This document shows positions 26,858 through 35,781 of a stretch of DNA of 64,000 nucleotides, in pieces (position 1 is the stretch's first letter; each line of letters begins with the position of its first letter). The notes under the pieces were generated by a model. The model did no database searches, was not told the origin of the DNA, and was given only the letters and a program-made list of their open reading frames with translations. A program made the translations under genes and the position numbers. Source of the stretch: Corynebacterium qintianiae (GTDB taxonomy: Bacteria > Actinomycetota > Actinomycetes > Mycobacteriales > Mycobacteriaceae); contig NZ_CP064955.1 of NCBI RefSeq assembly GCF_011038645.2, positions 496,001-560,000 on the forward strand. Direction: 5' to 3'.

Positions 26858-26932
26858 TTAAGAGTTAGGGCGCTTGCCGCGGTTGGCGCTCTTCTTGCGG
26901 CGATCCTTCCGCTTACGACCACGCTTGCTCAT
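26858..26932 (-). CDS. Ribosomal protein bL37 (24 residues)
   Basis: The tiny ORF encodes MSKRGRKRKDRRKKSANRGK followed by RPNS, matching the actinobacterial bL37 pattern seen in mycobacterial 50S subunits, which ends in GKRPN[AS]. AAGGAGG stands 4 nt before ATG 26932. Half the residues are Lys or Arg, as expected for an rRNA-embedded peptide. It lies between rshA and whiB1. Confidence 0.92.
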   Translation of the reverse strand: MSKRGRKRKDRRKKSANRGKRPNS

Positions 26933-27029
26933 GGTGCCTCCTTGTAGGGGTAAAAATAGGTATTGATTCCCCACTTTATCGCCCCGGCGCGCGAGCGCGG
27001 AAATCGGGCTGTGGAAGCGGGGATTGAAG

Positions 27030-27293
27030 TTAGGCGGAGAGGCGTGCGCGGTTGCGGGCGAGCTGCTTGTTGCGGCGCTTGAGTGCGCGGCGCTCCTCCT
27101 CGGAGAGACCGCCCCAGACGCCGGCGTCCTGGCCAGTCTCAAGGGCCCACTTCAGGCACTGGGAGGTAACAGGGCAGCGGTTGCAGACGAGCTTCGCCTG
27201 CGCGATCTGGGAAAGTGCGGGGCCGGAGTTTCCGACTGGGAAGAAAAGTTCGGGGTCTTCGTCGCGGCAGACTGCTTCGTGGCGCCAATCCAT
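27030..27293 (-). CDS. whcE: WhiB-family regulator (WhiB1/WhcE type)
   Basis: 87 residues starting MDWRHEAVCRDEDPELFFP. The [4Fe-4S] ligands are Cys9, Cys37, Cys40 and Cys46, the same positions as in WhiB1. GVWGGLSEEERRALKRR forms the sigma-A and DNA-binding part. ATG 27293 is preferred over the in-frame TTG 27299 because AAGGAG lies 8 nt before the ATG. Mycobacterial WhiB1 is an essential NO-responsive regulator; corynebacterial WhcE acts in the thiol-stress response together with SigH. Confidence 0.95.
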   Translation of the reverse strand: MDWRHEAVCRDEDPELFFPVGNSGPALSQIAQAKLVCNRCPVTSQCLKWALETGQDAGVWGGLSEEERRALKRRNKQLARNRARLSA

Positions 27294-27742
27294 GGTCAAT
27301 ACTCCTTAACTAGAAAATTTGATGTGTTTGTGTCATTCAGTGCGCACCACAACTTCGCCCCGGGATCATCTGGGGTTGCAAATCTTGACTCAACACCGCA
27401 GGTGTCGGGCGGAGATTCCCGGTGGTTCCGGGACCCGTCATCCATTTCCCTGCTGTTAACCCCGTGGTGGCCTGGGGTTAAGGGCCAGGTAACCGGCCCG
27501 TCGTTTTTGCTACCCGAGAATAATGGCATGTTAATTTGAACTTCGCTAGGCTTACAGGCGAAAATGTGACGGACATCATACAACCAAATTCGCTTGATAT
27601 AGGTCGGTTCTCTCTTAACAGGCGCATTAGGCCAGGGCGAGAAGGCGTTTGACCTGCTCTTACAAAGTGCCCGGGTGGAGTATGGGTGGGGGTCCGGGGT
27701 CAAATCGCCAGGCGCGCCTGTTGCGGGGATACACTAATCGTC
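27294..27742. promoter_or_regulatory. Long upstream region of whiB1 with dyads
   Basis: About 450 nt with no credible gene. It contains an inverted repeat TTAACCCC (27456-27463)/GGGGTTAA (27474-27481), and TGTGACGGACATCATA (27565-27580), which matches 9 of the 10 arm positions of the CRP/GlxR consensus TGTGA-N6-TCACA. At the right end TACACT (27730-27735) lies 7 nt before the GTG of the next gene. whiB1 is CRP-regulated in mycobacteria, so the CRP-like site is plausible. Confidence 0.5.
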
Positions 27743-28222
27743 GTGACTGAATACCAGAACCGCCGACCTGACCGTGAACGCGCCGAAACGGCTGCTGCGA
27801 TTGTGCCCGCAATCGTGAAGTTCGGCGCGGCCGTCGTCCTCGTCCAGTGCCTCGCGCTCTTCGGGTACGCGATCTGGTTGATCGTGACTAATCTGCGCGG
27901 GGCCACCGCGTCGAGCTTGGAATCCGACTCCGCGGCCACCGACTTCGTCGGCATCGGCACAGCGGTCTTCCTGCTCGTCGTCTTCGGTTTCGTCGCCTTC
28001 CACGCGGCCCGCACGCTGGCGGGTCAGCCGTCCGGGAGAGGGGCGATCGTGCTCATAGAGGGTATCTTGCTGGGTGTCGCGGTGTATATGTTCAGCGGGG
28101 GTGCCATTCTCCTGGGCATCGTCACCGCCGTCTCGGCGCTGCTCGCGTTGGTCGGTGTGTTCCACCCGACCGCGGTGGAATACTGGGCCGCGCGATATGA
28201 AATCCGGATGGCTGGCAGGTAA
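27743..28222 (+). CDS. Integral membrane protein, four predicted helices
   Basis: 159 residues with hydrophobic segments at about 22-48 (IVKFGAAVVLVQCLALFGYAI), 72-92, 105-123 and 128-145. Function unknown. A membrane protein is found near whiB1 in mycolata (Rv3217c position). GTG 27743 is chosen because TACACT stands 7 nt upstream. Confidence 0.7.
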   Translation: MTEYQNRRPDRERAETAAAIVPAIVKFGAAVVLVQCLALFGYAIWLIVTNLRGATASSLESDSAATDFVGIGTAVFLLVVFGFVAFHAARTLAGQPSGRGAIVLIEGILLGVAVYMFSGGAILLGIVTAVSALLALVGVFHPTAVEYWAARYEIRMAGR

Positions 28223-28232
28223 CCGCTGCCGC

Positions 28233-29432
28233 CTAGCGGGCCGCGAGCACGACAACCTCGCCGTCCCGCTTCTCGACGACCGCATCGCCGGCCGACCCCA
28301 GCCCGATGCTTCCGGTGTAACCCCCGCGGTTGACCGGGATGACCGTTTCAACCTGAGTGGAGTCCCAGTTCGCCACAGCCACGCCGTCCGCAGTGGCGAA
28401 AAGGAGTCGGTCGCCTGCAGCCACTCCGGGGCCCGCCGCGTCAGCGAAGGAACCGGTGAGGGCCAAGTCGCCAGGCTCGAAGAGGAACAGAGTTCCGTCT
28501 TCGTAATACGACATATGGTGGGGGAGGTCACTGGTAGTGCCAGTAGTGCCGGTAGTACTGGCAGCGCCGGTCGGCGCGAGGACCGGGCTCACAGCGGTTC
28601 CGTTGCCCTCCTTGTCGTAGGCCTGCACCTCGCCGGCGGTGGGGTCGACCACGGCTGCGCCATCCGGTGAGACCGCGACCAGGTACGCGCCCGAGGGAAT
28701 TGGAATATTGGCATCGATCTCGGGCTTGCGCGAATCCTCCGGAGTTGCCTTCTGCAGCCGGAGCCACGAACCGTCGTCGCACTGCTCTGTCACCGCGAGC
28801 AATTCCTTGCGAGTCAAAGCCGAGGTGATGGTGCACTGGTTCGGCTGCATGTCCGATTCCTGGGGTGCCTCCACGCGGCCGTACTCCACGGTGCGGACCA
28901 GATCCGAGCGCCACAGCTCGGCCCGCTCCGGGCTCCAATAACCCTGGCGGTCGTTGGAACCGAGCGACGTGACGTGATCCGGGGCCACCGACGCCCGGGT
29001 CCCCGCGTACTCGCCGGAAAGGGCATCGATGGCGACGACATCGCCACAGCCTGCGTTGCCCCGGTAGGTGGCCACGACTTTGCCCCATGCCTCACCGAGC
29101 GCGCACAGTTGCCGGTCCCGCCTGTAGGTCCACACGGTCTCGCCGTCCGGTGACGTGGCGGTCAGAGTGTCGTCCGCATGTGTGATGATCAACCCCTCGG
29201 CGATCACGGGCGCGATGCCGGGGGAGGTGTCGGGGAGGCGGAAAGACTCCGAGAGCGTTTGCGGGGGCGTCGACAAGCTGGCGACGCTTTCCCGCTCCTC
29301 TGCCGCGGGCGCGAGCTCGGCCGAGCGAATGGGCGCTGAAAAATAGGCCGCTCCTACCAGCGCCAGGGAGCCGGCGGCGATGGTTGCGGCGGCGGCGAGG
29401 TCCCCGCGCGTTCGTCTCAGCGGTGCGCTCAA
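28233..29432 (-). CDS. Membrane-anchored PQQ-like beta-propeller protein (Rv3212-like)
   Basis: 399 residues. One N-terminal helix (AAAATIAAGSLALVGAAYFS) anchors an extracytoplasmic domain with repeats typical of PQQ/YncE-like propellers (TATSPDGETVWTYRRD; VVAIDALSGEYAGTRA). Four or more cysteines (QLCALG, NAGCGD, NQCTIT, EQCDDG) may form disulfides. Its start overlaps the rhlE stop by 4 nt, the conserved rhlE pairing in mycolata. Function unknown. Confidence 0.75.
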   Translation of the reverse strand: MSAPLRRTRGDLAAAATIAAGSLALVGAAYFSAPIRSAELAPAAEERESVASLSTPPQTLSESFRLPDTSPGIAPVIAEGLIITHADDTLTATSPDGETVWTYRRDRQLCALGEAWGKVVATYRGNAGCGDVVAIDALSGEYAGTRASVAPDHVTSLGSNDRQGYWSPERAELWRSDLVRTVEYGRVEAPQESDMQPNQCTITSALTRKELLAVTEQCDDGSWLRLQKATPEDSRKPEIDANIPIPSGAYLVAVSPDGAAVVDPTAGEVQAYDKEGNGTAVSPVLAPTGAASTTGTTGTTSDLPHHMSYYEDGTLFLFEPGDLALTGSFADAAGPGVAAGDRLLFATADGVAVANWDSTQVETVIPVNRGGYTGSIGLGSAGDAVVEKRDGEVVVLAAR

Positions 29433-30721
29433 CGGCGTTTCCTTTCTCGTGGACGGCGGTTAGCGGGCTCGCCGTGGACCTTGACGGCCTGGCCGACGCG
29501 CTCGGCGGCGGAGTCGGGGATGTTCAGTGCCTGGTACAGCTGCGGTGACGTGGAGAACCACGCTGGCGGCTGCGGAATTTCGAGACCGAGCTCGGTGTTG
29601 ATCGCCGCCCACTTGTGGGCCTCATCGAATCCGACCAGTGTCACAGCCGTGCCGGAGTGGCCCGCCCGGCCCGTGCGCCCGATGCGGTGTACGTAGGTCA
29701 TTGGGTCATCCGGGGTCTGGTAGTTTATCACGTGGGTGACCTCGTCAACGTCGATGCCGCGTGCGGCGACATCGGTGGCGACGAGAATCTCCACCTCACC
29801 GCTGCGAAACGCCTCGAGCGAACGCTCGCGGGCTCCCTGCCCCAGGTCGCCGTGCACGGAGCCGACCGCGAAACCGCGGCCCGCTAGGTCCTCGGCGACC
29901 TCCGCGGCGGTGCGTTTGGTGCGCGCGAAGATGATCGTTCTCCCGCGTCCCTCCGCTTGGAGGATGCGGGCGGTGACCTCGGGTTTGTCCATGCGGTGGG
30001 ACTGGAACACCACCTGGCGCGTCGTAGCGTGTGTGCTGGGGGTGTCGGCAGTCTCTGCGCGGATGTGGACGGGCCGATTCATCAGTGAGCGGGCCAGGGT
30101 GAGGATGGCTCCTGGCATCGTCGCGGAGAACAGCAGCGACTGCACCTGCTGGGGCAACGCGGACCACAGTTTCTGAATGTCTGGCAGGAAACCGAGATCG
30201 AGCATTTCGTCGGCCTCGTCGAGCACGAGGATGGCCACCCGGTCCAAGCGGAGTTCACCGCGGTCGTGCAGGTCGATGAGGCGGCCCGGGGTTCCTACCA
30301 CGACGTCGACTCCCTCGTGCAGGGCTGCGATCTGCGTCTCGTACGGGCGGCCGCCGTAGACAGTGGTGACACGTACGGGGGTGTACTTCGCCGCGCGCAG
30401 CAGGTCCTCACCGACCTGCACTGCGAGCTCGCGGGTGGGGACCACCACCAGCGCACGGGGAGTGCCGTCGAGCTCCTCTATGTCCGCGTCGTCGAAGACC
30501 CGGTCCAGCAGCGGAATCCCGAAAGCGTATGTCTTGCCCATGCCGGTGCGGGCCTGGCCGATCAGATCCTTGCCGGCCAGGGCGAGGGGTGCGGCGAGCT
30601 CCTGGATGGAGAAAGTGTGGGTAATACCGAGCTCCTCCAGCGCGTCGACAATTTCTGCCGCGACCCCGAGCTCAGCAAACGTCGGCGGGACTGTCTCGGC
30701 GGTGTCAGCTGGGTAGGGCAC
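29429..30721 (-). CDS. rhlE: DEAD-box ATP-dependent RNA helicase
   Basis: 430 residues with the ordered DEAD-box motifs: Q motif (FSIQELAAPLAL), I (ARTGMGKT), Ia (PTRELAVQ), Ib (TPGRL), II (VLDEADEM), III (FSATMP), IV (TIIFARTK), V (ATDVAARGID) and VI (HRIGRTGRAG). Probably acts in rRNA or mRNA remodelling. It starts at GTG 30721 with TAAGAT about 6 nt upstream on the minus strand. Coupled to the propeller protein gene. Confidence 0.93.
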   Translation of the reverse strand: MPYPADTAETVPPTFAELGVAAEIVDALEELGITHTFSIQELAAPLALAGKDLIGQARTGMGKTYAFGIPLLDRVFDDADIEELDGTPRALVVVPTRELAVQVGEDLLRAAKYTPVRVTTVYGGRPYETQIAALHEGVDVVVGTPGRLIDLHDRGELRLDRVAILVLDEADEMLDLGFLPDIQKLWSALPQQVQSLLFSATMPGAILTLARSLMNRPVHIRAETADTPSTHATTRQVVFQSHRMDKPEVTARILQAEGRGRTIIFARTKRTAAEVAEDLAGRGFAVGSVHGDLGQGARERSLEAFRSGEVEILVATDVAARGIDVDEVTHVINYQTPDDPMTYVHRIGRTGRAGHSGTAVTLVGFDEAHKWAAINTELGLEIPQPPAWFSTSPQLYQALNIPDSAAERVGQAVKVHGEPANRRPRERKRR

Positions 30722-30800
30722 ACGCTCATCTTAGCCCCGGCCGATACAATAGGGCCGACTGTGATACCGCTAATGAGAAAAGGACAGTGAATAGACGCAC

Positions 30801-31025
30801 ATGGATATCAGGATCGGACTTTCCGACAGCCCGCGCGAGCTCGCTGTGTCCAGCAGCGAAACCCAGGAAGACGTCCTCGCTCGGGTGAACACCGCGATTG
30901 CGGAGGGCCACCCGACGCTGGTTCTCGAGGACGAGAAGGGGCGCAAGTTCCTCCTCCGTACCGACCGTGTCGCCTACGTGGAAGTGGGCAACTCCAGTGC
31001 GCGTTCGGTTGGCTTCGCCCGCTAG
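30801..31025 (+). CDS. DUF3107 family protein
   Basis: 74 residues, MDIRIGLSDSPRELAVSSSE to SARSVGFAR, matching the small conserved actinobacterial family DUF3107 (TB9.4 in mycobacteria). Function unknown. It is divergent from rhlE and followed 22 nt later by the DUF3152 gene. TACAAT in the divergent spacer is a possible -10, with a short leader. Confidence 0.88.
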   Translation: MDIRIGLSDSPRELAVSSSETQEDVLARVNTAIAEGHPTLVLEDEKGRKFLLRTDRVAYVEVGNSSARSVGFAR

Positions 31026-31047
31026 CACACGGCTACATTAAGAATCT

Positions 31048-31983
31048 ATGACCCACAGGCATCCCCGGGAACCGGACCGCGGTTCGGAGAGCGCGCAGGA
31101 GCCCTTCTTCGTGCGCTTCGCCCACGAGTACGGCTGGCGTGCCTACGCGATCCCGGTGCTCGCCGTCATCACCGTCTGCGTGCTCGCCAACATGGCCGCG
31201 AACCCGGATGATGCGGCGGTTGCCGCGCCTGCGGCCGAGACGGTAGCGGTGGACACGGGCGTCGCAGGAGGCCGCGGTGAGGGGTCGGCCTCCAGGGAGC
31301 CGGCCACGCTTCCGGAGGGCGACCTTGGGTTGGAGGACCTCCCGCCAGGTGGGCCGTTCACCGAGGACGGCGAGGGCACGTATCGCGAGGTGGGTGTCCC
31401 CGGGACCGCCGCGGGTTCCGGCGACGAACTGGTGCTTCGCTATGCCGTCGAAGTCGAAAACGGCTTAGACACCAGCAGGTACGGCGGGGACGACGCGTTC
31501 GCCACGCTTGTCGACGCCACCCTGGCGGACCCGCGCGGTTGGACCAATGACCCGCGCTTCGGTTTCGAGCACGTCGCTGGCAACCAAGATCCCGACTTGC
31601 GCATCCGGCTCACCTCGCCGGGAACGACCAAGGACAACTGCGGCGGCAGCCTCGGTTTGGAGACGAGCTGCCGCACCATGGCAACGGGGGAAAGCACGGT
31701 AGTGATCAATGAGGCGCGCTGGGTGCGCGGGGCCTCGCCTTTCCAGGGAGACCTGGGCAGCTACCGCCAGTACCTGATCAACCACGAGGTGGGGCATGCC
31801 CTCGGTTTCGCCGAACATGTGGCGTGCCCGGCCACCGGTGAGCTAGCACCGATCATGATGCAGCAGACGCTCAGCCTCAACAATGCCGAGCTACACAGCC
31901 TGGACCACGACGAGGTTTATCCGGATTCCGATGAGACGTGCCGGGCCAATCCGTGGCCGTACCCGCGCCCGGCTGTCTTGTAG
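31048..31983 (+). CDS. DUF3152 family secreted metalloprotease-like protein
   Basis: 311 residues: cytoplasmic N-terminus, one transmembrane helix (AYAIPVLAVITVCVLANMAA), a Gly/Glu-rich linker, then the DUF3152 domain. The sequence HEVGHALGFAEH (about residues 248-259) fits the metzincin pattern HExxHxxGxxH exactly, so zinc protease activity outside the membrane is plausible though unproven. Four cysteines are present in the domain. TACATT lies 8 nt before ATG 31048. Confidence 0.85.
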   Translation: MTHRHPREPDRGSESAQEPFFVRFAHEYGWRAYAIPVLAVITVCVLANMAANPDDAAVAAPAAETVAVDTGVAGGRGEGSASREPATLPEGDLGLEDLPPGGPFTEDGEGTYREVGVPGTAAGSGDELVLRYAVEVENGLDTSRYGGDDAFATLVDATLADPRGWTNDPRFGFEHVAGNQDPDLRIRLTSPGTTKDNCGGSLGLETSCRTMATGESTVVINEARWVRGASPFQGDLGSYRQYLINHEVGHALGFAEHVACPATGELAPIMMQQTLSLNNAELHSLDHDEVYPDSDETCRANPWPYPRPAVL

Positions 31984-31998
31984 GGGAGGGCTTCTACG

Positions 31999-32712
31999 TT
32001 GATAATTCCGCAGCACGTCCTGGCAGCTTTCCAGCTTGACGGAATTGTGCCAGTCTCCGCGGGGGCGGCCTGGGATCACGGCGCCCGGTTTGACCGGGTC
32101 GTCGTCGCGCCCGCCACGGCGACGTCCGCGTGGTCGGCGAAGGTCCGCGAGCGCTTTACCTCCACCGGTGTGCGCGTTGCCCGCCCGGTGCGGGCGACCG
32201 ACGGACGGGTGGTGGTCGGGGGGTTCAAGGCCAACGACCACATCATGGGGGACGTGGCGGCACGCGCCGACGAAGCTATCGCCGCCGCGCTTGCTTTCGA
32301 CGCTGCTATGGCGGGTGTGGAGGCCCCCGCCGTGGAGCGAGCGGATTCGTGGGCCGAAGCCGATCGCGCAGTGTGGGAGGGGGTGCCCGCGGCAAGCGCC
32401 GCGGGTGTCGCGCATCTCGACTTTTTCGCGTGCTGCGTCTTTTCTGGCTCGCTCCCGCCCGCTTTGACGGACATCGTCCCCTCCGCGGAGGCCCGCCCGC
32501 TCGGGTACACGGCGGCGCTCGTGCTTGTCGACGCGTTGCTGACCGACGCGGTGGATGACCGCGTGCTTTCCCGGTGGGCGCACATCCCAGACGTCAATTC
32601 CCTGGCACTGCGTGCGTTGGAATACCGCCAGATCACAAGCGGCTCAGCTTCCGAGTTTGTGAACAAACGTTCGAAGTTCGACGAGGTTCGCGCCCAGCTC
32701 ATGTCTGCCTGA
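31999..32712 (+). CDS. TIGR02569-type conserved actinobacterial protein
   Basis: 237 residues, unknown function, conserved just upstream of adnA in mycolata. It begins at TTG 31999 with GGGGAGGG about 8 nt upstream. The sequence shows a fold resembling kinase-like/APH proteins only weakly (VVVGGFKANDHIMG; AHLDFFACCVF), so I make no activity claim. It precedes adnA by 18 nt. Confidence 0.65.
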   Translation: MIIPQHVLAAFQLDGIVPVSAGAAWDHGARFDRVVVAPATATSAWSAKVRERFTSTGVRVARPVRATDGRVVVGGFKANDHIMGDVAARADEAIAAALAFDAAMAGVEAPAVERADSWAEADRAVWEGVPAASAAGVAHLDFFACCVFSGSLPPALTDIVPSAEARPLGYTAALVLVDALLTDAVDDRVLSRWAHIPDVNSLALRALEYRQITSGSASEFVNKRSKFDEVRAQLMSA

Positions 32713-32730
32713 AGTGGCAGAATCAGGGCC

Positions 32731-35700
32731 ATGGTGGCAGTGAACTCGATTCCCCAACCTCCGCGGGCGTACCTTGTGCCGAGGACGCGCAGCGTCGATA
32801 AGCGCTGCTGGAGCCACGATCTCCCGGCGGAGGGTCTATGGAAGGTGACCGGTGAGGCGGGCTCGGGTGTGACCAGCTTCCTCATCGACACTGTTGTGCG
32901 CGTAATCGGGGACGGTGCCGATCCGCGGGGCATTCTCGTTCTGGCCTCGTCGAAGGAGTCCGGTGCCCGTCTGCGCGTGGAGCTGTCGGACAGGTTGGCT
33001 GACTCGGGGTTCGTGATCGACGAACCCATGGTCCGTTCCGTCCATTCGCTGGCGTTCGCAATGCTGCGCCAAAACCTCGACGCGAATGTCCGCCTGATTT
33101 CGGGAGCGGAGCAAGACGCGGTGTTCCGCCAGCTGCTCCAGGGCCATGTCGAGGACGGGCGCGGCACGTGGCCGACGGAGCTGCGCCCCGCGCTTCCCCT
33201 GGTGGGGTTCGCCCGCCAGCTGCGGGATTTTCTTCTCCGCGCCGTCGAAAGGCAGCTCACACCCGGAGACCTCAGGGAGCTGGGAGCCCGGCACAACCGG
33301 CCTATATGGGCCGCCGCGGGTGACTTCCTCCGCGAGTACGAGCAGGTGATGGCGCTCAACCCGGCACGCTCCATCAGCGCTTCCGAGCTTGCCTCGGCTG
33401 TACTTTCTACGGAAGTGCCGGACCGGTGGCACACGGTGATCGTGGATGACGCACAGCACCTCGCCCCGGCTTCGGGCGAGCTCGTCCGCCGGCTGCTCGA
33501 AAAAGCAGCCCTCGGTGTGGTGGGCGGCGATGCGAACCAGTCTGTGTACCACTTCCGCGGCGCGTCCCCCAACTTCTTCCGCGACGTAGGCGGGTTAAAG
33601 CACACGGTCATCGACCTCGGCGCAACCCGCAGGGCTCCCGAGAGAAGGGCAGCGGTGTGCGATTCAGCCGCCGCGCAGCAGGCGCTTATCGCGGACGAGC
33701 TGCGCCGCGGCCACTTGGAGGAGGGGGTCGCCTACCGGGACATGGCCGTCGTCGTCCGCTCCACGTCGTTGATCGAACCGGTGCGCAGGTCGCTGCTGCA
33801 CGCAGGGGTGCCCGTCGTGCTCAACCCCACCGACGTGGTGCTGAGTGAGCAGCGGATTGTCGCGGCGCTCATCCTCGGCCTGCGGGCGCTGACGGAGAAC
33901 CTTTCAGCGTCCGAGTGGCGGGACCTCCTGCTCGGCCCAGTTGGGGGCACCGATCCCGTAACACTGCGCCGCCTGCTGAGGGGATTGCGGCGCTGGGAAC
34001 CGGAGGGCCGGGCAGAAGACACGTTGCGGCGTCTACTGAGCTCTGGGCAGCAACTGCCGGACTTCGGGTCCGTGTTGACCGACCGCGAGCTGTCCATCCT
34101 CCATCATGTGCGCGGAGTCCTGGACGCCGGACGGGCGGTGTTGGACGTGGGCAGCGTCGAGGACGTCCTCTGGGCTGTGTGGAACGCGACGGGGTTGTCC
34201 AACAGGTTGCTCGCTGCAGCGTTGCGGGGAGGGGCGACCGGATCCCAGGCTGACCTGGACCTCGATGCCGTGATGGCGCTTTTCGACGCCGCTGGCGACT
34301 TCGTCGAGCGGCGCGCCAACTCCGGGGTGGAGGGGTTTGTCACCTACATCTCCGAGCAGGAGTTGCCCACCGGGGTGAGGGACCGGCGCACAGCGACGCC
34401 GGACGCGGTCGCGCTGCTGACCGCCCATGGCGCCGCGGGCCGCGAATTCCACACCGTCGTCGTCGCGGGGGTGCAGGAGCTGCAGTGGCCTTCGCTGTCG
34501 GAAACAGGCACGGTGTTCAAGCAAGAGGAGTTGGTCGACCTCGTAGACAACCAGGTCGACCCCGCGGTGCCCGTCAGCCGGAAGGTAGAGAGACTGGAGG
34601 AGGAATCCCGGCTGTTCGCCGTCGCCACCAGCCGTGCCACAGACAGGCTGCTGGTGACGGCCGTGGACGACCCGGACGGTGACGAGCTCGTGCAACCCTC
34701 CCGGTTCGTCGAGCAGTTCTGCGCGGCGCACCACCTGCGGCAGGTCACGGTGACCACCGCTGGCAGTGCCCCGGTTGCTCCCGCAGAGGGCGCGGTCGCT
34801 GTTCGGGTGCTGGCGCACGACGATCTGATCGCCGAATTGCGGCGGGTGGTTCGCGATCCCGGGGCGGGGGAGGCGGGGCGTCGGCAAGCGGCCCGCCAGC
34901 TCGCCCGCCTCGCGCACGCGGGGGTACCAGGCGCTGACCCAGGGCAGTGGTGGACGACCACGGAAGTATCCGTCTCGGAGGGGTTGCCGGTGCCGACGCG
35001 TCTTTCGCCGTCCCGCATCGAAAGCCTGCTGGCCTGCCCCATGCGGGAGGTGTTGCAACGGATGGTCGGGCTCGACTCGTCGCTGAACATGGTGTGGGGC
35101 TCGATGGCGCATGCGTACTTCGAAGCGGTCGGCCGCGGAGTCGACGAGGCTGTCGCCCGCCGGGCTGTGCTCGAAGCGCGCAGGAGCGTCGACGACTCCC
35201 CGGCCTGGAAGCTCGAGCGCGAGATCGCGGAGTTCGACGCGATGCTCGGCCGGGCGCACACCTGGCTGCTGACCTCGCGGGCGGTATTTGAACAAGTCGC
35301 TGTAGAGGCCGCGATCGACGTTGAAGTAGCACCTGACCTGCGAATCGTCGGCCGCGCGGACCGCATCGAACGGGAAAACAGCGGGGCCTTGCACATCGTC
35401 GATTTCAAGACCGGATCCGGTGTGCCCAGCAAACGCGACGCTGAGGAAAACACCCAGCTTGAGGCGTACCAGCTGGCACTGTCCCGGGGAGTGTTCGACG
35501 GGGAGAAGGTCACCACCGCCTCCGCCGGGGACACACCTGCGGAGGTCGGAGGGGCAGTGCTCTTGTACCCGAAGAAGGAGACCAAGGCTGGCGCGTCGAC
35601 GAGGCAGCAGGCCCCTAAGAGCGAGGAACGTCTCGCCGAGTTCGCCAACCTGATCACCCCGTTGCCCTTGCTCATGTCGGGCCCGGAGCTGCTGGCCGCG

Positions 35701-35781
35701 ACGGGCCAGCAGTGCGAGAGGTGTGCGGTGCGCGCACTGTGCCCAGTACAACCCGAAGGACAGGTGGTCACCCGTGGCTGA
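32731..35781 (+). CDS. adnA: AdnA subunit of the AdnAB helicase-nuclease
   Basis: 1016 residues. UvrD-like motor at the N-terminus, RecB-type nuclease domain at the C-terminus (GRADRIE; LHIVDFKTGSG with catalytic Asp and Lys) and an AddB-like cysteine set (LLACPMRE, CERC, ALCPVQ) expected to hold an Fe-S cluster. AdnAB resects double-strand breaks. The Walker A loop is degenerate: GEAGSGVTS with Val47 where Lys is needed, and motif II reads VDDAQH. This subunit therefore probably does not hydrolyse ATP here. CAGAAT stands 7 nt before ATG 32731. It overlaps adnB by 8 nt. Confidence 0.93.
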   Translation: MVAVNSIPQPPRAYLVPRTRSVDKRCWSHDLPAEGLWKVTGEAGSGVTSFLIDTVVRVIGDGADPRGILVLASSKESGARLRVELSDRLADSGFVIDEPMVRSVHSLAFAMLRQNLDANVRLISGAEQDAVFRQLLQGHVEDGRGTWPTELRPALPLVGFARQLRDFLLRAVERQLTPGDLRELGARHNRPIWAAAGDFLREYEQVMALNPARSISASELASAVLSTEVPDRWHTVIVDDAQHLAPASGELVRRLLEKAALGVVGGDANQSVYHFRGASPNFFRDVGGLKHTVIDLGATRRAPERRAAVCDSAAAQQALIADELRRGHLEEGVAYRDMAVVVRSTSLIEPVRRSLLHAGVPVVLNPTDVVLSEQRIVAALILGLRALTENLSASEWRDLLLGPVGGTDPVTLRRLLRGLRRWEPEGRAEDTLRRLLSSGQQLPDFGSVLTDRELSILHHVRGVLDAGRAVLDVGSVEDVLWAVWNATGLSNRLLAAALRGGATGSQADLDLDAVMALFDAAGDFVERRANSGVEGFVTYISEQELPTGVRDRRTATPDAVALLTAHGAAGREFHTVVVAGVQELQWPSLSETGTVFKQEELVDLVDNQVDPAVPVSRKVERLEEESRLFAVATSRATDRLLVTAVDDPDGDELVQPSRFVEQFCAAHHLRQVTVTTAGSAPVAPAEGAVAVRVLAHDDLIAELRRVVRDPGAGEAGRRQAARQLARLAHAGVPGADPGQWWTTTEVSVSEGLPVPTRLSPSRIESLLACPMREVLQRMVGLDSSLNMVWGSMAHAYFEAVGRGVDEAVARRAVLEARRSVDDSPAWKLEREIAEFDAMLGRAHTWLLTSRAVFEQVAVEAAIDVEVAPDLRIVGRADRIERENSGALHIVDFKTGSGVPSKRDAEENTQLEAYQLALSRGVFDGEKVTTASAGDTPAEVGGAVLLYPKKETKAGASTRQQAPKSEERLAEFANLITPLPLLMSGPELLAATGQQCERCAVRALCPVQPEGQVVTRG

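Noticed and set aside
27296..27703. 135-residue minus-strand frame upstream of whiB1
   Set aside because: No ribosome-binding site, atypical composition, and it spans the promoter dyads; treated as non-coding.
28520..28570. Short TGG/AGTGCC-type repeat in the propeller gene as a possible CRISPR or VNTR
   Set aside because: It encodes an in-frame Thr/Gly linker (TTGTTGTTS) in a real gene; no spacers or regular repeats. No CRISPR array was seen anywhere in the window.
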